22,075 nucleotides of DNA, taken from positions 1 to 22,075 of IMG/VR virus record IMGVR_UViG_3300032053_003791; one strand, written 5' to 3'. Position numbers and translations under genes: made by a program. The DNA comes from a virus. The notes beneath the pieces are model-generated. The model worked only from the letters and a program-made list of their open reading frames with translations, did not search any database and had not been told where the DNA came from. Below are positions 12,799 through 22,075 of the stretch, piece after piece (the stretch's first letter is position 1; every line of letters starts with the position of its first letter).

Positions 12799-15700
12799 GG
12801 TAAACGCAGATCAAATAAAAGGTGTGCCTACAGGATCTGTTGGTGGTAGCACTGGTGCGACCGGTCCACAAGGTCCACAAGGATCGCCAGGTGTTACTGG
12901 ACCTAGAGGAGCTACTGGATATCAAGGAGTTGATGGTGCAACTGGAGCAATAGGTCCTCAAGGTCCAACTGGACCTGCGGGAGCCCCACAGGGCTCTCCT
13001 GGCGTAACTGGACCGACAGGACCCCAGGGACCTACTGGTACAATTGGAGCGACAGGAACACAAGGTCCAACCGGTCCAAGAGGAGCTACAGGTTATCAAG
13101 GAATTGATGGAGCTACAGGAGTTACTGGACCTCAAGGACCAACCGGTAGCATTGGTACTACTGGAGCCCAAGGAGCTACTGGACCAACAGGTCCTCAAGG
13201 ACCAACTGGAACTATTGGAGCTACTGGTCCAGTAGGCAATCCAGCAACTTATGGCGAATTAAGTGTAACAAATAATGTAACTGGACAAACACTTACTACT
13301 TTAAATACTTATTATCAAATTACACAATTTGATACTATTGCGAATGCATTTGGAACAACGCCAAGCATTGCTTCTAATAATATTACAATTAATATTGCCG
13401 GCTGGTATCAAACAATAGCAAGTTTATCTTGTGGTGTTAATTCTGGTACACCAAGATTTACATTTTCTCTTTTTGTTAATGGCGTTGAGCATATAAATGC
13501 TAGATTAGAACAAGATATTGGATCTGCCGATCATGAAAGTTTAACATTAAATGATTTAAATTATTATAATGTTGGCGATGTAATTGATCTTAGAGTTTCA
13601 TGTGATAATAATAGTAAAATACTAACTGTTGTACAGGGAAACTTTATTGTTTTTAATATTGGTGCTACTGCTACTGGTGCTACAGGTCCTCAAGGTGCTA
13701 CAGGTACAATCGGACCTACAGGATCTATCGGGGCTACAGGTACAATTGGTTCTACAGGACCTACTGGATCAATTGGGGCTACTGGAACAATAGGAAGTAC
13801 CGGACCAACAGGACCGCAAGGATCAACTGGAACCATTGGATCAACCGGATCACAAGGACCTACTGGTACTATAGGATCTACCGGACCAACAGGTCCGCAA
13901 GGTCCAACTGGAACTATTGGTTCAACTGGTCCAACCGGACCAACCGGACCTGTTGGATCTACAGGATCAATAGGCGCAACGGGATCTATTGGTCCTACTG
14001 GTACAATAGGATCAACTGGATCGCTGGGACCAACAGGCTCTATCGGCGCTACAGGAACTATTGGTTCTACTGGACCAACAGGTCCACAGGGTCCAACTGG
14101 TACAATTGGAGCTACTGGTCTTCAAGGTCCAACTGGTACAATTGGAGCTACCGGCACAATAGGAAGTACCGGACCAACTGGACCACAAGGACCTACCGGA
14201 ACTATTGGATCTACAGGTCCAACTGGAAGTATTGGTCCGACCGGAACAATAGGATCTACTGGATCTCAAGGACCAACTGGTACCATTGGATCAACAGGAT
14301 CTACTGGAACTGCCGGTCAAAATGCCTTTAATACTACTCCGACTTTCGTAACTAATAATGCTGGTTTAGTTTCTGTAGTATCAGGTGCCTTTAAAGGCTG
14401 GGAACAAGTAGGTCAAGCAGTATATATAGCTACTGGTGGTTATTTCATAGTTACTGGTATTTCAGGAAGCAATCTTGTATTAAGTAATTTAGCTTCTAAC
14501 TTACCTTCTGGTATAACGATTAATGCAGCAAGTATTTCTCCTGCAGGACTTCCAGGAATAACTGGAGCCACAGGAACTATTGGATCTACAGGAAGCGTAG
14601 GACCTACAGGAAGCGTAGGACCTACAGGAAGCGTAGGACCTACAGGAACTATAGGATCTACTGGTCCTACTGGACCGCAAGGACCAACTGGCACTATAGG
14701 AAGCATTGGACCAACTGGAACTATCGGCTCTACAGGACCTACAGGTCCTCAAGGACCAACTGGAACTATTGGATCTACTGGACCAACTGGTCCTCAAGGA
14801 CCAACTGGAACTATTGGATCTACTGGACCAACTGGACCTCAAGGACCAACTGGAACTATTGGATCTACTGGACCTACTGGAAGTATTGGACCTACAGGAT
14901 CAATCGGAAGTACTGGAACGCAGGGAATTCAAGGTTCTCCCGGTGTTACAGGCGCACAAGGTCCAACTGGACCAATTGGTGGCGGACCTCAAGGCGCTCA
15001 AGGTTCTCCAGGTCAAAATGCCTATAATATTACCCCCACTTTCGTAACTAATAATGCTGGTCAAGTAGCGGTTGTTTCTGGTGCTTTTCAAGGATGGGAA
15101 CAAGTAGGTCAAGCAGTTTATATCGGGACTGGTGGATACTTTATAGTAACAGGTATTTCTGGAAGCAATTTAGTATTAAGCAATCTCGCATCTAATTTAC
15201 CATCTGGCATTACAGTCAATGCTTCTAATATATCTCCAGCAGGTTTACCAGGAATAACTGGAGCTACCGGCACAATTGGGTCAACAGGTCCTACTGGATC
15301 TATCGGATCTATCGGAGCTACTGGAACTATCGGAAATACCGGACCAACAGGACCTCAAGGACCAACTGGAACTATTGGATCAACTGGACCTACTGGACCA
15401 CAAGGTCCTACCGGCACTATTGGATCAACAGGATCGATAGGACCAACTGGAAGTATTGGATCAACAGGATCAACTGGAACTGCCGGTCAAGATGCTTTCA
15501 ATACTACTCCTACCTTCGTAACAAATAATGCTGGTAATGTTTCTGTAGTATCAGGTGCCTTTAAAGGTTGGGAGCAAGTAGGTCAAGCGGTATATATAGC
15601 TACTGGCGGTTACTTTATAGTAACTGGTATTTCAGGAAGCAATCTTGTATTAAGTAATTTAGCTTCTAATTTACCTTCTGGCATTACTATTAATGCTGCA

Positions 15701-18682
15701 AACATTTCTCCAGCAGGTTTACCAGGAATTACTGGAGCTACCGGTACAATTGGTTCAACAGGTACTATTGGAGCAACAGGATCAATCGGTGCAACAGGAA
15801 CGATCGGAAGTACAGGACCAACTGGACCTCAAGGACCTACCGGCACAATTGGATCTACCGGTCCAACCGGTTCAATTGGACCAACTGGAAGTATTGGATC
15901 AACTGGCAGTATTGGTTCAACAGGATCTACTGGAACTGCTGGTCAAGATTCCTTTAACACTACTCCTATTTTCGTAACAAATAACGGCGGTTTAGTTTCT
16001 ATTGTTTCTGGAGCCTTTAAAGGTTGGGAGCAAGTAGGGCAAGCGGTATATATAGCTACTGGTGGATACTTTATCGTAACAGGTATATCTGGAAGTAACT
16101 TAGTACTTTCTAATCTTGCTTCTAATTTACCTTCAGGTATTACGATTAACGCAGCCAGCATATCACCAGCAGGTTTGCCAGGAATAACTGGAGCTACAGG
16201 AACAGTTGGACCAACAGGCACAATTGGGTCAATAGGTCCTACTGGATCTATCGGAGCTACTGGTACAATCGGAAGCACAGGACCTACTGGACCACAAGGT
16301 CCAACTGGAACTATTGGATCAACAGGTCCTACAGGAAGTATTGGACCTACTGGATCAATTGGATCAACTGGCTCTACTGGTACAGCAGGACAAGATGCAT
16401 TTAACACTACTCCTACCTTCGTAACTAACAATGCAGGTAATGTTTCTGTAGTTTCAGGTGCCTTTAAAGGATGGGAACAGGTAGGTCAAGCCGTTTATAT
16501 AGCTACTGGCGGTTACTTTATTGTAACTGGTATATCTGGAAGTAACTTAGTATTATCTAACTTAGCTTCTAATTTGCCTTCTGGTATAACTATTAATGCA
16601 GCCAGTATATCTCCAGCAGGTTTGCCTGGAATTACTGGAGCTACTGGCACAATTGGTTCAACAGGACCTACTGGATCTATCGGGGCTACTGGAACTATTG
16701 GGTCAACAGGACCTACTGGATCTATCGGAGCTACTGGAACTATTGGTTCAACAGGACCTACAGGTCCACAAGGTCCAACTGGAACTATTGGATCAACAGG
16801 ACCTACTGGACCGCAAGGACCAACAGGAACTATCGGTAGTACAGGTCCAACTGGAAGTATTGGACCTACAGGATCAATCGGAAGTACCGGATCTACTGGA
16901 ACTGCTGGTCAAAATGCCTATAATACTACTCCTACTTTCGTAACGAATAATGCTGGTCAAGTAGCGGTTGTTTCTGGAGCTTTCCAAGGTTGGGAACAAG
17001 TAGGTCAAGCAGTATATATAGCTACTGGTGGTTATTTTATTGTTACAGGCATTTCAGGAAGCAATCTCGTATTATCTAACTTGGCTTCTAATTTACCTTC
17101 TGGTATAACTATAAATGCTGCAAATATTTCTCCTGCAGGACTTCCAGGAATAACTGGAGCTACAGGAACTATTGGCGCAACCGGTTCTGTCGGACCTACA
17201 GGATCTATTGGTTCAACCGGCTCTGTCGGACCTACAGGAAGCATTGGATCTACCGGAAGTATTGGTAGTACTGGACCAACTGGACCTCAAGGATCTACTG
17301 GCACAATCGGATCAACTGGACCAACTGGTCCTCAAGGACCAACTGGAACTATCGGATCAACAGGACCTACCGGACCTCAAGGACCAACTGGTACAATTGG
17401 ATCCACCGGCTCTATTGGACCTACCGGATCAATAGGTAGTACAGGATCTACTGGTACTGCTGGACAAGATGCTTTTAATACAACGCCTACTTTCGTTACT
17501 AATAATTCGGGTCTAGTTTCTGTTGTCTCTGGAGCTTTTAAAGGATGGGAGCAAGTAGGGCAAGCTGTCTATATAGCTACAGGTGGCTACTTTATTGTCA
17601 CAGGTATATCTGGAAGTAACTTAGTACTTTCTAATCTTGCTTCTAATTTACCTTCTGGTATTACTATTAATGCAGCAAATATTTCACCAGCAGGACTTCC
17701 TGGAATTACTGGAGCCACAGGAACTATTGGGCCAACCGGTTCTGTGGGATCTACAGGAAGCATTGGTTCAACTGGATCAATCGGTGCAACCGGAACAATT
17801 GGAAGCACAGGACCTACTGGACCACAAGGACCAACTGGAACTATTGGATCAACTGGACCTACAGGTCCTCAAGGTCCAACCGGAACTATAGGATCAACAG
17901 GACCTACAGGAAGTATCGGACCTACAGGAAGTATCGGATCAACAGGATCAACTGGAACTGCAGGACAAGATGCCTTTAATACTACTCCTACCTTCGTAAC
18001 AAATAATAGCGGTTTAGTTTCTGTTGTTTCAGGCGCGTTTAAAGGATGGGAGCAGGTAGGTCAAGCCGTTTATATAGCAACAGGTGGTTACTTTATAGTA
18101 ACTGGTATATCAGGAAGTAACTTAGTATTATCTAATCTTGCGAGTAATCTTCCAAGTGGCATTACAATTAACGCTGCCAGCATATCTCCAGCAGGACTTC
18201 CTGGCATTACAGGAGCTACGGGAACAATTGGACCTACAGGAACTATCGGAAGTACGGGACCTACTGGACCAAAAGGAGCAACTGGAACAATTGGACCAGG
18301 TGCTGGAGCTATTATATATTGGGGAGCAGACAGTATATTAACTACAACTACAACAAGATATTTGTATCCAGGATATTCTACAAGTAATGCAGCTACCAAT
18401 GATATATATAGAGTTATAGTTCCAAGAGCCGGAACACTTAAAAATATGAATATTATGCAGAATAGTACAAGCACATCTGCAAATAATGTTGTATATACAG
18501 TATTGGTAAATGGTGTTGCTTCAATATTAACAGTAACAATTGCTGGCAATGTATCTACTGGTTCGGATACAACGGATACTGTGGCATTATCTAGTGGTGA
18601 TCAATTGACTTTACAAGTAACTAAAGCTGCCTCCGTATCTCCTGCCGTACAACAAGTTGTTGTATCTGCGGAGTTCGTATGA
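12791..18682 (+). CDS. Giant collagen-like tail fibre protein with eight repeated modules
   Basis: A 1963-residue fibre protein, probably a trimer reaching from the virion to bind the cell. The start is TTG, with AGGA (12780-12783) seven bases upstream. Order of parts: a short head ([11 protein letters not shown]); Gly-X-Y collagen (about 15-150); a beta jelly roll of C1q/TNF-like type (about 154-291; YGELSV..., then [14 protein letters not shown]..., [13 protein letters not shown]); collagen again; then eight copies of an 81-residue module alternating with collagen; and a C-terminal beta domain (1841-1963; [20 protein letters not shown]) of a type frequent at the ends of phage fibres. The collagen is dominated by units like [15 protein letters not shown], so Thr and Ser are abundant, few charged residues occur, and glycosylation is possible. 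The TGA overlaps the next ATG as ATGA. Highly repetitive DNA makes assembly errors here possible. Confidence 0.9.
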   Translation: MSKVNADQIKGVPTGSVGGSTGATGPQGPQGSPGVTGPRGATGYQGVDGATGAIGPQGPTGPAGAPQGSPGVTGPTGPQGPTGTIGATGTQGPTGPRGATGYQGIDGATGVTGPQGPTGSIGTTGAQGATGPTGPQGPTGTIGATGPVGNPATYGELSVTNNVTGQTLTTLNTYYQITQFDTIANAFGTTPSIASNNITINIAGWYQTIASLSCGVNSGTPRFTFSLFVNGVEHINARLEQDIGSADHESLTLNDLNYYNVGDVIDLRVSCDNNSKILTVVQGNFIVFNIGATATGATGPQGATGTIGPTGSIGATGTIGSTGPTGSIGATGTIGSTGPTGPQGSTGTIGSTGSQGPTGTIGSTGPTGPQGPTGTIGSTGPTGPTGPVGSTGSIGATGSIGPTGTIGSTGSLGPTGSIGATGTIGSTGPTGPQGPTGTIGATGLQGPTGTIGATGTIGSTGPTGPQGPTGTIGSTGPTGSIGPTGTIGSTGSQGPTGTIGSTGSTGTAGQNAFNTTPTFVTNNAGLVSVVSGAFKGWEQVGQAVYIATGGYFIVTGISGSNLVLSNLASNLPSGITINAASISPAGLPGITGATGTIGSTGSVGPTGSVGPTGSVGPTGTIGSTGPTGPQGPTGTIGSIGPTGTIGSTGPTGPQGPTGTIGSTGPTGPQGPTGTIGSTGPTGPQGPTGTIGSTGPTGSIGPTGSIGSTGTQGIQGSPGVTGAQGPTGPIGGGPQGAQGSPGQNAYNITPTFVTNNAGQVAVVSGAFQGWEQVGQAVYIGTGGYFIVTGISGSNLVLSNLASNLPSGITVNASNISPAGLPGITGATGTIGSTGPTGSIGSIGATGTIGNTGPTGPQGPTGTIGSTGPTGPQGPTGTIGSTGSIGPTGSIGSTGSTGTAGQDAFNTTPTFVTNNAGNVSVVSGAFKGWEQVGQAVYIATGGYFIVTGISGSNLVLSNLASNLPSGITINAANISPAGLPGITGATGTIGSTGTIGATGSIGATGTIGSTGPTGPQGPTGTIGSTGPTGSIGPTGSIGSTGSIGSTGSTGTAGQDSFNTTPIFVTNNGGLVSIVSGAFKGWEQVGQAVYIATGGYFIVTGISGSNLVLSNLASNLPSGITINAASISPAGLPGITGATGTVGPTGTIGSIGPTGSIGATGTIGSTGPTGPQGPTGTIGSTGPTGSIGPTGSIGSTGSTGTAGQDAFNTTPTFVTNNAGNVSVVSGAFKGWEQVGQAVYIATGGYFIVTGISGSNLVLSNLASNLPSGITINAASISPAGLPGITGATGTIGSTGPTGSIGATGTIGSTGPTGSIGATGTIGSTGPTGPQGPTGTIGSTGPTGPQGPTGTIGSTGPTGSIGPTGSIGSTGSTGTAGQNAYNTTPTFVTNNAGQVAVVSGAFQGWEQVGQAVYIATGGYFIVTGISGSNLVLSNLASNLPSGITINAANISPAGLPGITGATGTIGATGSVGPTGSIGSTGSVGPTGSIGSTGSIGSTGPTGPQGSTGTIGSTGPTGPQGPTGTIGSTGPTGPQGPTGTIGSTGSIGPTGSIGSTGSTGTAGQDAFNTTPTFVTNNSGLVSVVSGAFKGWEQVGQAVYIATGGYFIVTGISGSNLVLSNLASNLPSGITINAANISPAGLPGITGATGTIGPTGSVGSTGSIGSTGSIGATGTIGSTGPTGPQGPTGTIGSTGPTGPQGPTGTIGSTGPTGSIGPTGSIGSTGSTGTAGQDAFNTTPTFVTNNSGLVSVVSGAFKGWEQVGQAVYIATGGYFIVTGISGSNLVLSNLASNLPSGITINAASISPAGLPGITGATGTIGPTGTIGSTGPTGPKGATGTIGPGAGAIIYWGADSILTTTTTRYLYPGYSTSNAATNDIYRVIVPRAGTLKNMNIMQNSTSTSANNVVYTVLVNGVASILTVTIAGNVSTGSDTTDTVALSSGDQLTLQVTKAASVSPAVQQVVVSAEFV
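14591..14644 (+). repeat. Exact 18-base tandem repeat, three copies
   Basis: GGAAGCGTAGGACCTACA occurs three times head to tail at 14591-14608, 14609-14626 and 14627-14644, encoding GSVGPT each time. Its exactness contrasts with the codon-scrambled collagen around it, so it is probably a recent slippage expansion. Confidence 0.95.
14735..14869 (+). repeat. Near-exact 45-base tandem repeat, three copies
   Basis: Three head-to-tail units at 14735-14779, 14780-14824 and 14825-14869 encode [15 protein letters not shown]. They differ at only a few third positions. The same 15-residue unit is the commonest collagen block throughout both fibre genes. Confidence 0.92.
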
Positions 18683-21600
18683 GTATTTTTAGATATAAAT
18701 CTTTGGGTGTTGTTCAAAACTCATTACTTCATTTGGTTCCAACAACGCCAACTGGTGTTATTGTCAATTCAACCGTACCTAATTTTCTAGATATTACATT
18801 AAATAATGATGTTATGAAAGACGACTTAGATCAAGTTATGTCTTCCATGGGATTTTCTTTTTATGCAACTGGACCTACTGGATCTCCACAATTAACTTTA
18901 CAAACTCCAAGTGGAAATTATTGGGGAATTGTAGTTGCTGATGATGGGACTATATATAAAATGTCTCCTGATGGAGTTACCGGAACATTTGGAACATTTG
19001 GAGCAACTGGTCCTACAGGACCGCAAGGTCCAACTGGAACTATCGGATCAACTGGTCCAACTGGAAGTGTTGGACCTACAGGATCTATAGGATCTACCGG
19101 AAGTATTGGACCTACAGGAAGTATAGGGTCAACAGGATCAACGGGTACAGCAGGACAAGATGCCTTTAATACTACCCCTACTTTCGTAACCAACAATGCA
19201 GGCAATGTTTCTGTAGTTTCAGGTGCTTTTAAGGGCTGGGAACAGGTAGGTCAAGCAGTATATATTGCAACTGGTGGTTACTTTATAGTCACTGGTATAT
19301 CTGGAACTAACTTAGTATTATCTAATCTTGCGAGTAATCTTCCAAGTGGCATTACAATTAATGCTGCAAGTATTTCACCAGCAGGACTTCCAGGAATAAC
19401 TGGAGCTACAGGAACTATAGGACCAACTGGAAGTATTGGATCAACGGGATCAATCGGCGCAACCGGAACAATAGGAAGTACCGGACCAACTGGACCGCAA
19501 GGATCTACGGGTACAATTGGATCAACAGGACCTACTGGACCGCAAGGACCTACAGGTACAATCGGATCAACTGGACCAACAGGACCGCAAGGACCTACTG
19601 GAACTATAGGATCAACTGGACCTACCGGAAGTATTGGACCTACAGGCTCTATAGGAAGTACTGGCTCAACAGGAACTGCTGGTCAAGATTCCTTTAACAC
19701 TACCCCTACTTTCGTAACCAACAATGCTGGTCAAGTAGCGGTTGTTTCTGGTGCTTTCCAAGGATGGGAACAACTAGGTCAGGCAGTTTATATTGGGACT
19801 GGTGGTTACTTCATTGTTACGGGCATATCTGGAAGTAACTTAGTACTTTCTAATCTTGCTTCTAATTTACCTTCTGGTATCACGATAAATGCAGCTAGCA
19901 TATCTCCAGCAGGTTTGCCTGGTATAACTGGAGCTACTGGAACAATTGGACCTACAGGAAGCATAGGATCAACCGGATCTATCGGGTCTACAGGAACTAT
20001 AGGATCAACAGGATCTACTGGATCTCAAGGTCCAACTGGTACAATCGGCTCAACTGGACCTACAGGTCCTCAAGGACCTACAGGATCAATTGGCTCAACG
20101 GGATCAATTGGACCAACAGGATCAATTGGAAGTACCGGCTCAACAGGTACAGCTGGTCAAGATGCTTTTAACACTACCCCAACTTTCGTAACAAATAACG
20201 CTGGTCAAGTAGCTGTAGTTTCTGGAGCATTTAGAGGCTGGGAACAGGTAGGTCAAGCAGTATATATTGCAACAGGTGGTTATTTTATAGTAACCGGTAT
20301 ATCTGGAAGCAACTTAGTACTTTCTAATCTTGCCTCTAATCTTCCAAGTGGTATTACGATAAATGCAGCTAGTATATCTCCAGCAGGTTTGCCAGGAATT
20401 ACTGGAGCTACTGGCAGTATTGGTTCAACTGGAAGCATAGGCGGCGCAGGACCTACAGGAACTATTGGGTCTACTGGTCCTACAGGTCCACAGGGTCCAA
20501 CAGGAACTATCGGATCAACTGGTCCTACAGGAAGTATTGGACCAACTGGAAGTATAGGAAGTGTAGGACCCACAGGAACAATCGGAAGTACTGGACCTAC
20601 AGGACCACAAGGTCCTACGGGAAGCGTTGGATCTACAGGAAGTGTTGGACCTACCGGAAGTATTGGTTCGACAGGTTCTACCGGAACTGCTGGTCAAGAT
20701 GCCTTTAATACTACCCCTGCCTTCGTTACTAACAACGCAGGTAATGTTTCTGTAGTATCAGGAGCTTTCCAAGGGTGGGAACAGGTAGGTCAAGCCGTTT
20801 ATATTGCTACTGGTGGTTATTTTATAGTAACTGGTATATCTGGAAGTAACTTAGTATTATCTAACTTAGCTTCTAATTTACCTTCTGGTATAACAATTAA
20901 CGCTGCTAGTATTTCTCCCGCAGGATTACCTGGCATTACAGACGCTACAGGTACAATTGGTTCTACAGGAACAATAGGTTCAACTGGACCAACAGGTCCT
21001 CAAGGTCCAACCGGCACAATAGGAACAGTTGGTCCTACTGGAACTATTGGATCAACAGGTCCTACAGGACCTCAAGGACCAACTGGCTCTATAGGTCCAG
21101 CAGGCAATGGGGGCGGTGGATCTCCAGCGACAGCCACTCAATTTGGAATTATTTCACTAGGTGGAGATTTGCAAGGTACTGGATCGACGGCATCTGGACC
21201 AAGAATTAGCAGTCTTCAAGGAAATGGAACTGGAGTTAATCAAAATGTAATAGTTCCTACTGGAGTATCTATTTCATTTGGAGCATCGGCGGCTGGAGCT
21301 ACTGGTTTAATAAAAGTCGGACCATCTATTGGGTCATTTTCTGAAATTATTGGAATGATTGATGATGATGGAGTTAATAACACATTAATTTCTTATGGTA
21401 GCAGTCCAGGAGAATTAAATTTTGGAAGCTTAACAACACAGCTAGCTATGACGGCATATGTTAGTAGTTTTCTTTTGGCAACTGTTAATTTTGGCGGATT
21501 TACATATTTTTCAGTAGACTATGGTGCAGCAAAAGTTATAGTATCTGAATTGCCAAAATTCATATTTAATAATGGCGTTACTGGTGTAGCTATACTTCAT

Positions 21601-22075
21601 GCAGCTAGAGGCGCGGACACAAATACAGATGATCTTTCTATAATTTCACAGGGACCATTTTCAGCAGCAACAAATCAAGCAAGAAAACCTGGAGATATCA
21701 ACTTAATGGTTCCGGCTCCAGTTGGAACTAATTTTTATGGCGCCATTGATCATTATGTTGGAGCTTCTGGATCTCCAACCGGATCATTATTAGCAGTTAC
21801 AAGAGATCAATTTGGAGCGCCAGTAACTAGATTTAAATCTAAAAATACTGGCACACTTAATTTCCAGGTAGCATCAACTGTGGCTTCATTTGCTGCAATT
21901 TGGCCAGGAACGGCGGGAGCTTCTGGAACAGTATTACAATCAATTGATGGTGTTGGTAATTTAAATTGGGTTATGCCTACAGTTGGAGCACAAGGACCTA
22001 CCGGAACTGTCGGACCTACCGGGTCTGTCGGATCAACCGGATCTATCGGTCCTACTGGAACTATAGGAAGTACAG
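18679..22075 (+). CDS. Second giant collagen-like tail fibre protein (3' partial)
   Basis: An open frame of 1132 codons running off the right edge without a stop. It starts at the ATG overlapping the TGA of the preceding gene (ATGA), a sign of translational coupling. The N-terminal domain (about 1-107) includes [20 protein letters not shown] and the following [10 protein letters not shown], a pattern I know from phage fibre N-termini that attach to the virion. Collagen begins near residue 108. Four 81-residue modules alternate with collagen up to base 20934. A non-collagen region (about 809-1102) follows, starting [20 protein letters not shown], which resembles beta repeats of other phage fibres, and including [15 protein letters not shown] and [16 protein letters not shown]. 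Collagen then resumes and continues past the edge. Being a tandem paralogue of the 12791 gene, it may form a second fibre, or the next rod section, of the same adhesion device. Confidence 0.9.
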   Translation, partial: MSIFRYKSLGVVQNSLLHLVPTTPTGVIVNSTVPNFLDITLNNDVMKDDLDQVMSSMGFSFYATGPTGSPQLTLQTPSGNYWGIVVADDGTIYKMSPDGVTGTFGTFGATGPTGPQGPTGTIGSTGPTGSVGPTGSIGSTGSIGPTGSIGSTGSTGTAGQDAFNTTPTFVTNNAGNVSVVSGAFKGWEQVGQAVYIATGGYFIVTGISGTNLVLSNLASNLPSGITINAASISPAGLPGITGATGTIGPTGSIGSTGSIGATGTIGSTGPTGPQGSTGTIGSTGPTGPQGPTGTIGSTGPTGPQGPTGTIGSTGPTGSIGPTGSIGSTGSTGTAGQDSFNTTPTFVTNNAGQVAVVSGAFQGWEQLGQAVYIGTGGYFIVTGISGSNLVLSNLASNLPSGITINAASISPAGLPGITGATGTIGPTGSIGSTGSIGSTGTIGSTGSTGSQGPTGTIGSTGPTGPQGPTGSIGSTGSIGPTGSIGSTGSTGTAGQDAFNTTPTFVTNNAGQVAVVSGAFRGWEQVGQAVYIATGGYFIVTGISGSNLVLSNLASNLPSGITINAASISPAGLPGITGATGSIGSTGSIGGAGPTGTIGSTGPTGPQGPTGTIGSTGPTGSIGPTGSIGSVGPTGTIGSTGPTGPQGPTGSVGSTGSVGPTGSIGSTGSTGTAGQDAFNTTPAFVTNNAGNVSVVSGAFQGWEQVGQAVYIATGGYFIVTGISGSNLVLSNLASNLPSGITINAASISPAGLPGITDATGTIGSTGTIGSTGPTGPQGPTGTIGTVGPTGTIGSTGPTGPQGPTGSIGPAGNGGGGSPATATQFGIISLGGDLQGTGSTASGPRISSLQGNGTGVNQNVIVPTGVSISFGASAAGATGLIKVGPSIGSFSEIIGMIDDDGVNNTLISYGSSPGELNFGSLTTQLAMTAYVSSFLLATVNFGGFTYFSVDYGAAKVIVSELPKFIFNNGVTGVAILHAARGADTNTDDLSIISQGPFSAATNQARKPGDINLMVPAPVGTNFYGAIDHYVGASGSPTGSLLAVTRDQFGAPVTRFKSKNTGTLNFQVASTVASFAAIWPGTAGASGTVLQSIDGVGNLNWVMPTVGAQGPTGTVGPTGSVGSTGSIGPTGTIGST
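19153..20934 (+). repeat. Four copies of the 81-residue module in the second fibre gene
   Basis: Copies start at 19153, 19681, 20155 and 20692, each 243 bases. They match the eight copies of the first gene in length and motifs. The copy at 19681 has [13 protein letters not shown], matching the IGTGGY variant of the copy at 15011. The copy at 20692 is followed by GITDATG instead of GITGATG, an Asp for Gly change at the return to collagen. Confidence 0.93.

Larger units (their letters stand above)
14315..18205 (+). repeat. Eight copies of an 81-residue (243-base) module in the first fibre gene
   Basis: Copies start at 14315, 15011, 15485, 15941, 16388, 16907, 17462 and 17963, each 243 bases long with no indels, running from GQ(N/D)(A/S)(F/Y)N to ISPAGLPG. 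Conserved motifs in order are [14 protein letters not shown](K/Q)[38 protein letters not shown] and ISPAGLPG. The pattern Gly-Gln-x-Val-Tyr-Ile...Gly-Gly-Tyr...Val...SPAG resembles a module I recall between collagen stretches of other phage and bacterial collagen-like proteins. Copies vary at only a few positions in protein but at many silent positions in DNA. Confidence 0.93.

Noticed and set aside
14012-20697. Many long open frames on the minus strand and in shifted frames through the fibre genes
   Set aside because: They arise from the repeating Gly-X-Y codons, give low-complexity Pro/Val or Leu/Gln-rich products, and lack ribosome sites. They are shadows of the fibre frame.
14315-20934. 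Regularly spaced repeats resembling a CRISPR-like array
   Set aside because: Repeats are 243 bases, in frame, protein-coding and diverged at silent sites. This is a protein repeat.
14315-20934. Diversity-generating retroelement acting on the fibre modules
   Set aside because: Differences between copies are mostly silent and not concentrated at adenines of particular codons, and no reverse transcriptase or template repeat is seen in the window.

Overview
The window is a stretch of an AT-rich tailed double-stranded DNA phage genome (roughly one third G+C by eye), covering late structural genes. Every confident gene lies on the plus strand. The phage assignment rests on an HK97-type major capsid protein, a secreted muralytic enzyme, a free-standing GIY-YIG homing endonuclease among virion genes, and a tail-fibre locus of collagen-like proteins with typical phage fibre modules. 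All stop codons are read normally, so the standard bacterial code fits. I see no tRNA, CRISPR array, transposon, integrase or cellular gene, and the host cannot be named from the sequence.

Layout. (i) 1-971: the end of an acidic protein, then a probable beta-rich virion (decoration-like) protein that appears to start on ATT at 282. (ii) 1014-1922: a GIY-YIG endonuclease with a zinc knuckle and a C-terminal helix-turn-helix. (iii) 1980-8457: five tightly packed genes of unknown function. The first and last share a domain, the second and fourth share an N-terminal motif, and two carry hydrophobic segments. These are candidates for inner virion or ejected proteins. (iv) 8574-10474: two highly expressed-looking genes, a decoration-like protein and the major capsid protein, each followed or preceded by clear regulatory DNA including two strong intrinsic terminators. 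(v) 10764-12743: a secreted lysozyme/transglycosylase-like protein, an unknown helical protein, and a tail/baseplate-type protein. (vi) 12791-22075: two adjoining giant collagen-like fibre genes overlapping by ATGA. The first is complete (1963 aa); the second runs off the right edge after 1132 codons.

The most striking feature is the fibre locus. Twelve copies of an 81-residue non-collagen module (eight in the first gene, four in the second) alternate with Thr-rich Gly-X-Y stretches. The modules are nearly identical in protein but heavily scrambled at silent positions, while some copies share long exact DNA blocks, even between the two genes. This points to strong constraint on the protein, gene conversion, and possibly selection against repeat recombination.

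The genes probably work together as one late programme: capsid shell and decoration, a set of possibly internal or membrane-active virion proteins, a cell-wall enzyme for lysis or entry, and long trimeric fibres for adsorption. TATAAAT-like boxes upstream of several transcription units resemble T4-type late promoters, but this is only suggestive in such AT-rich DNA.
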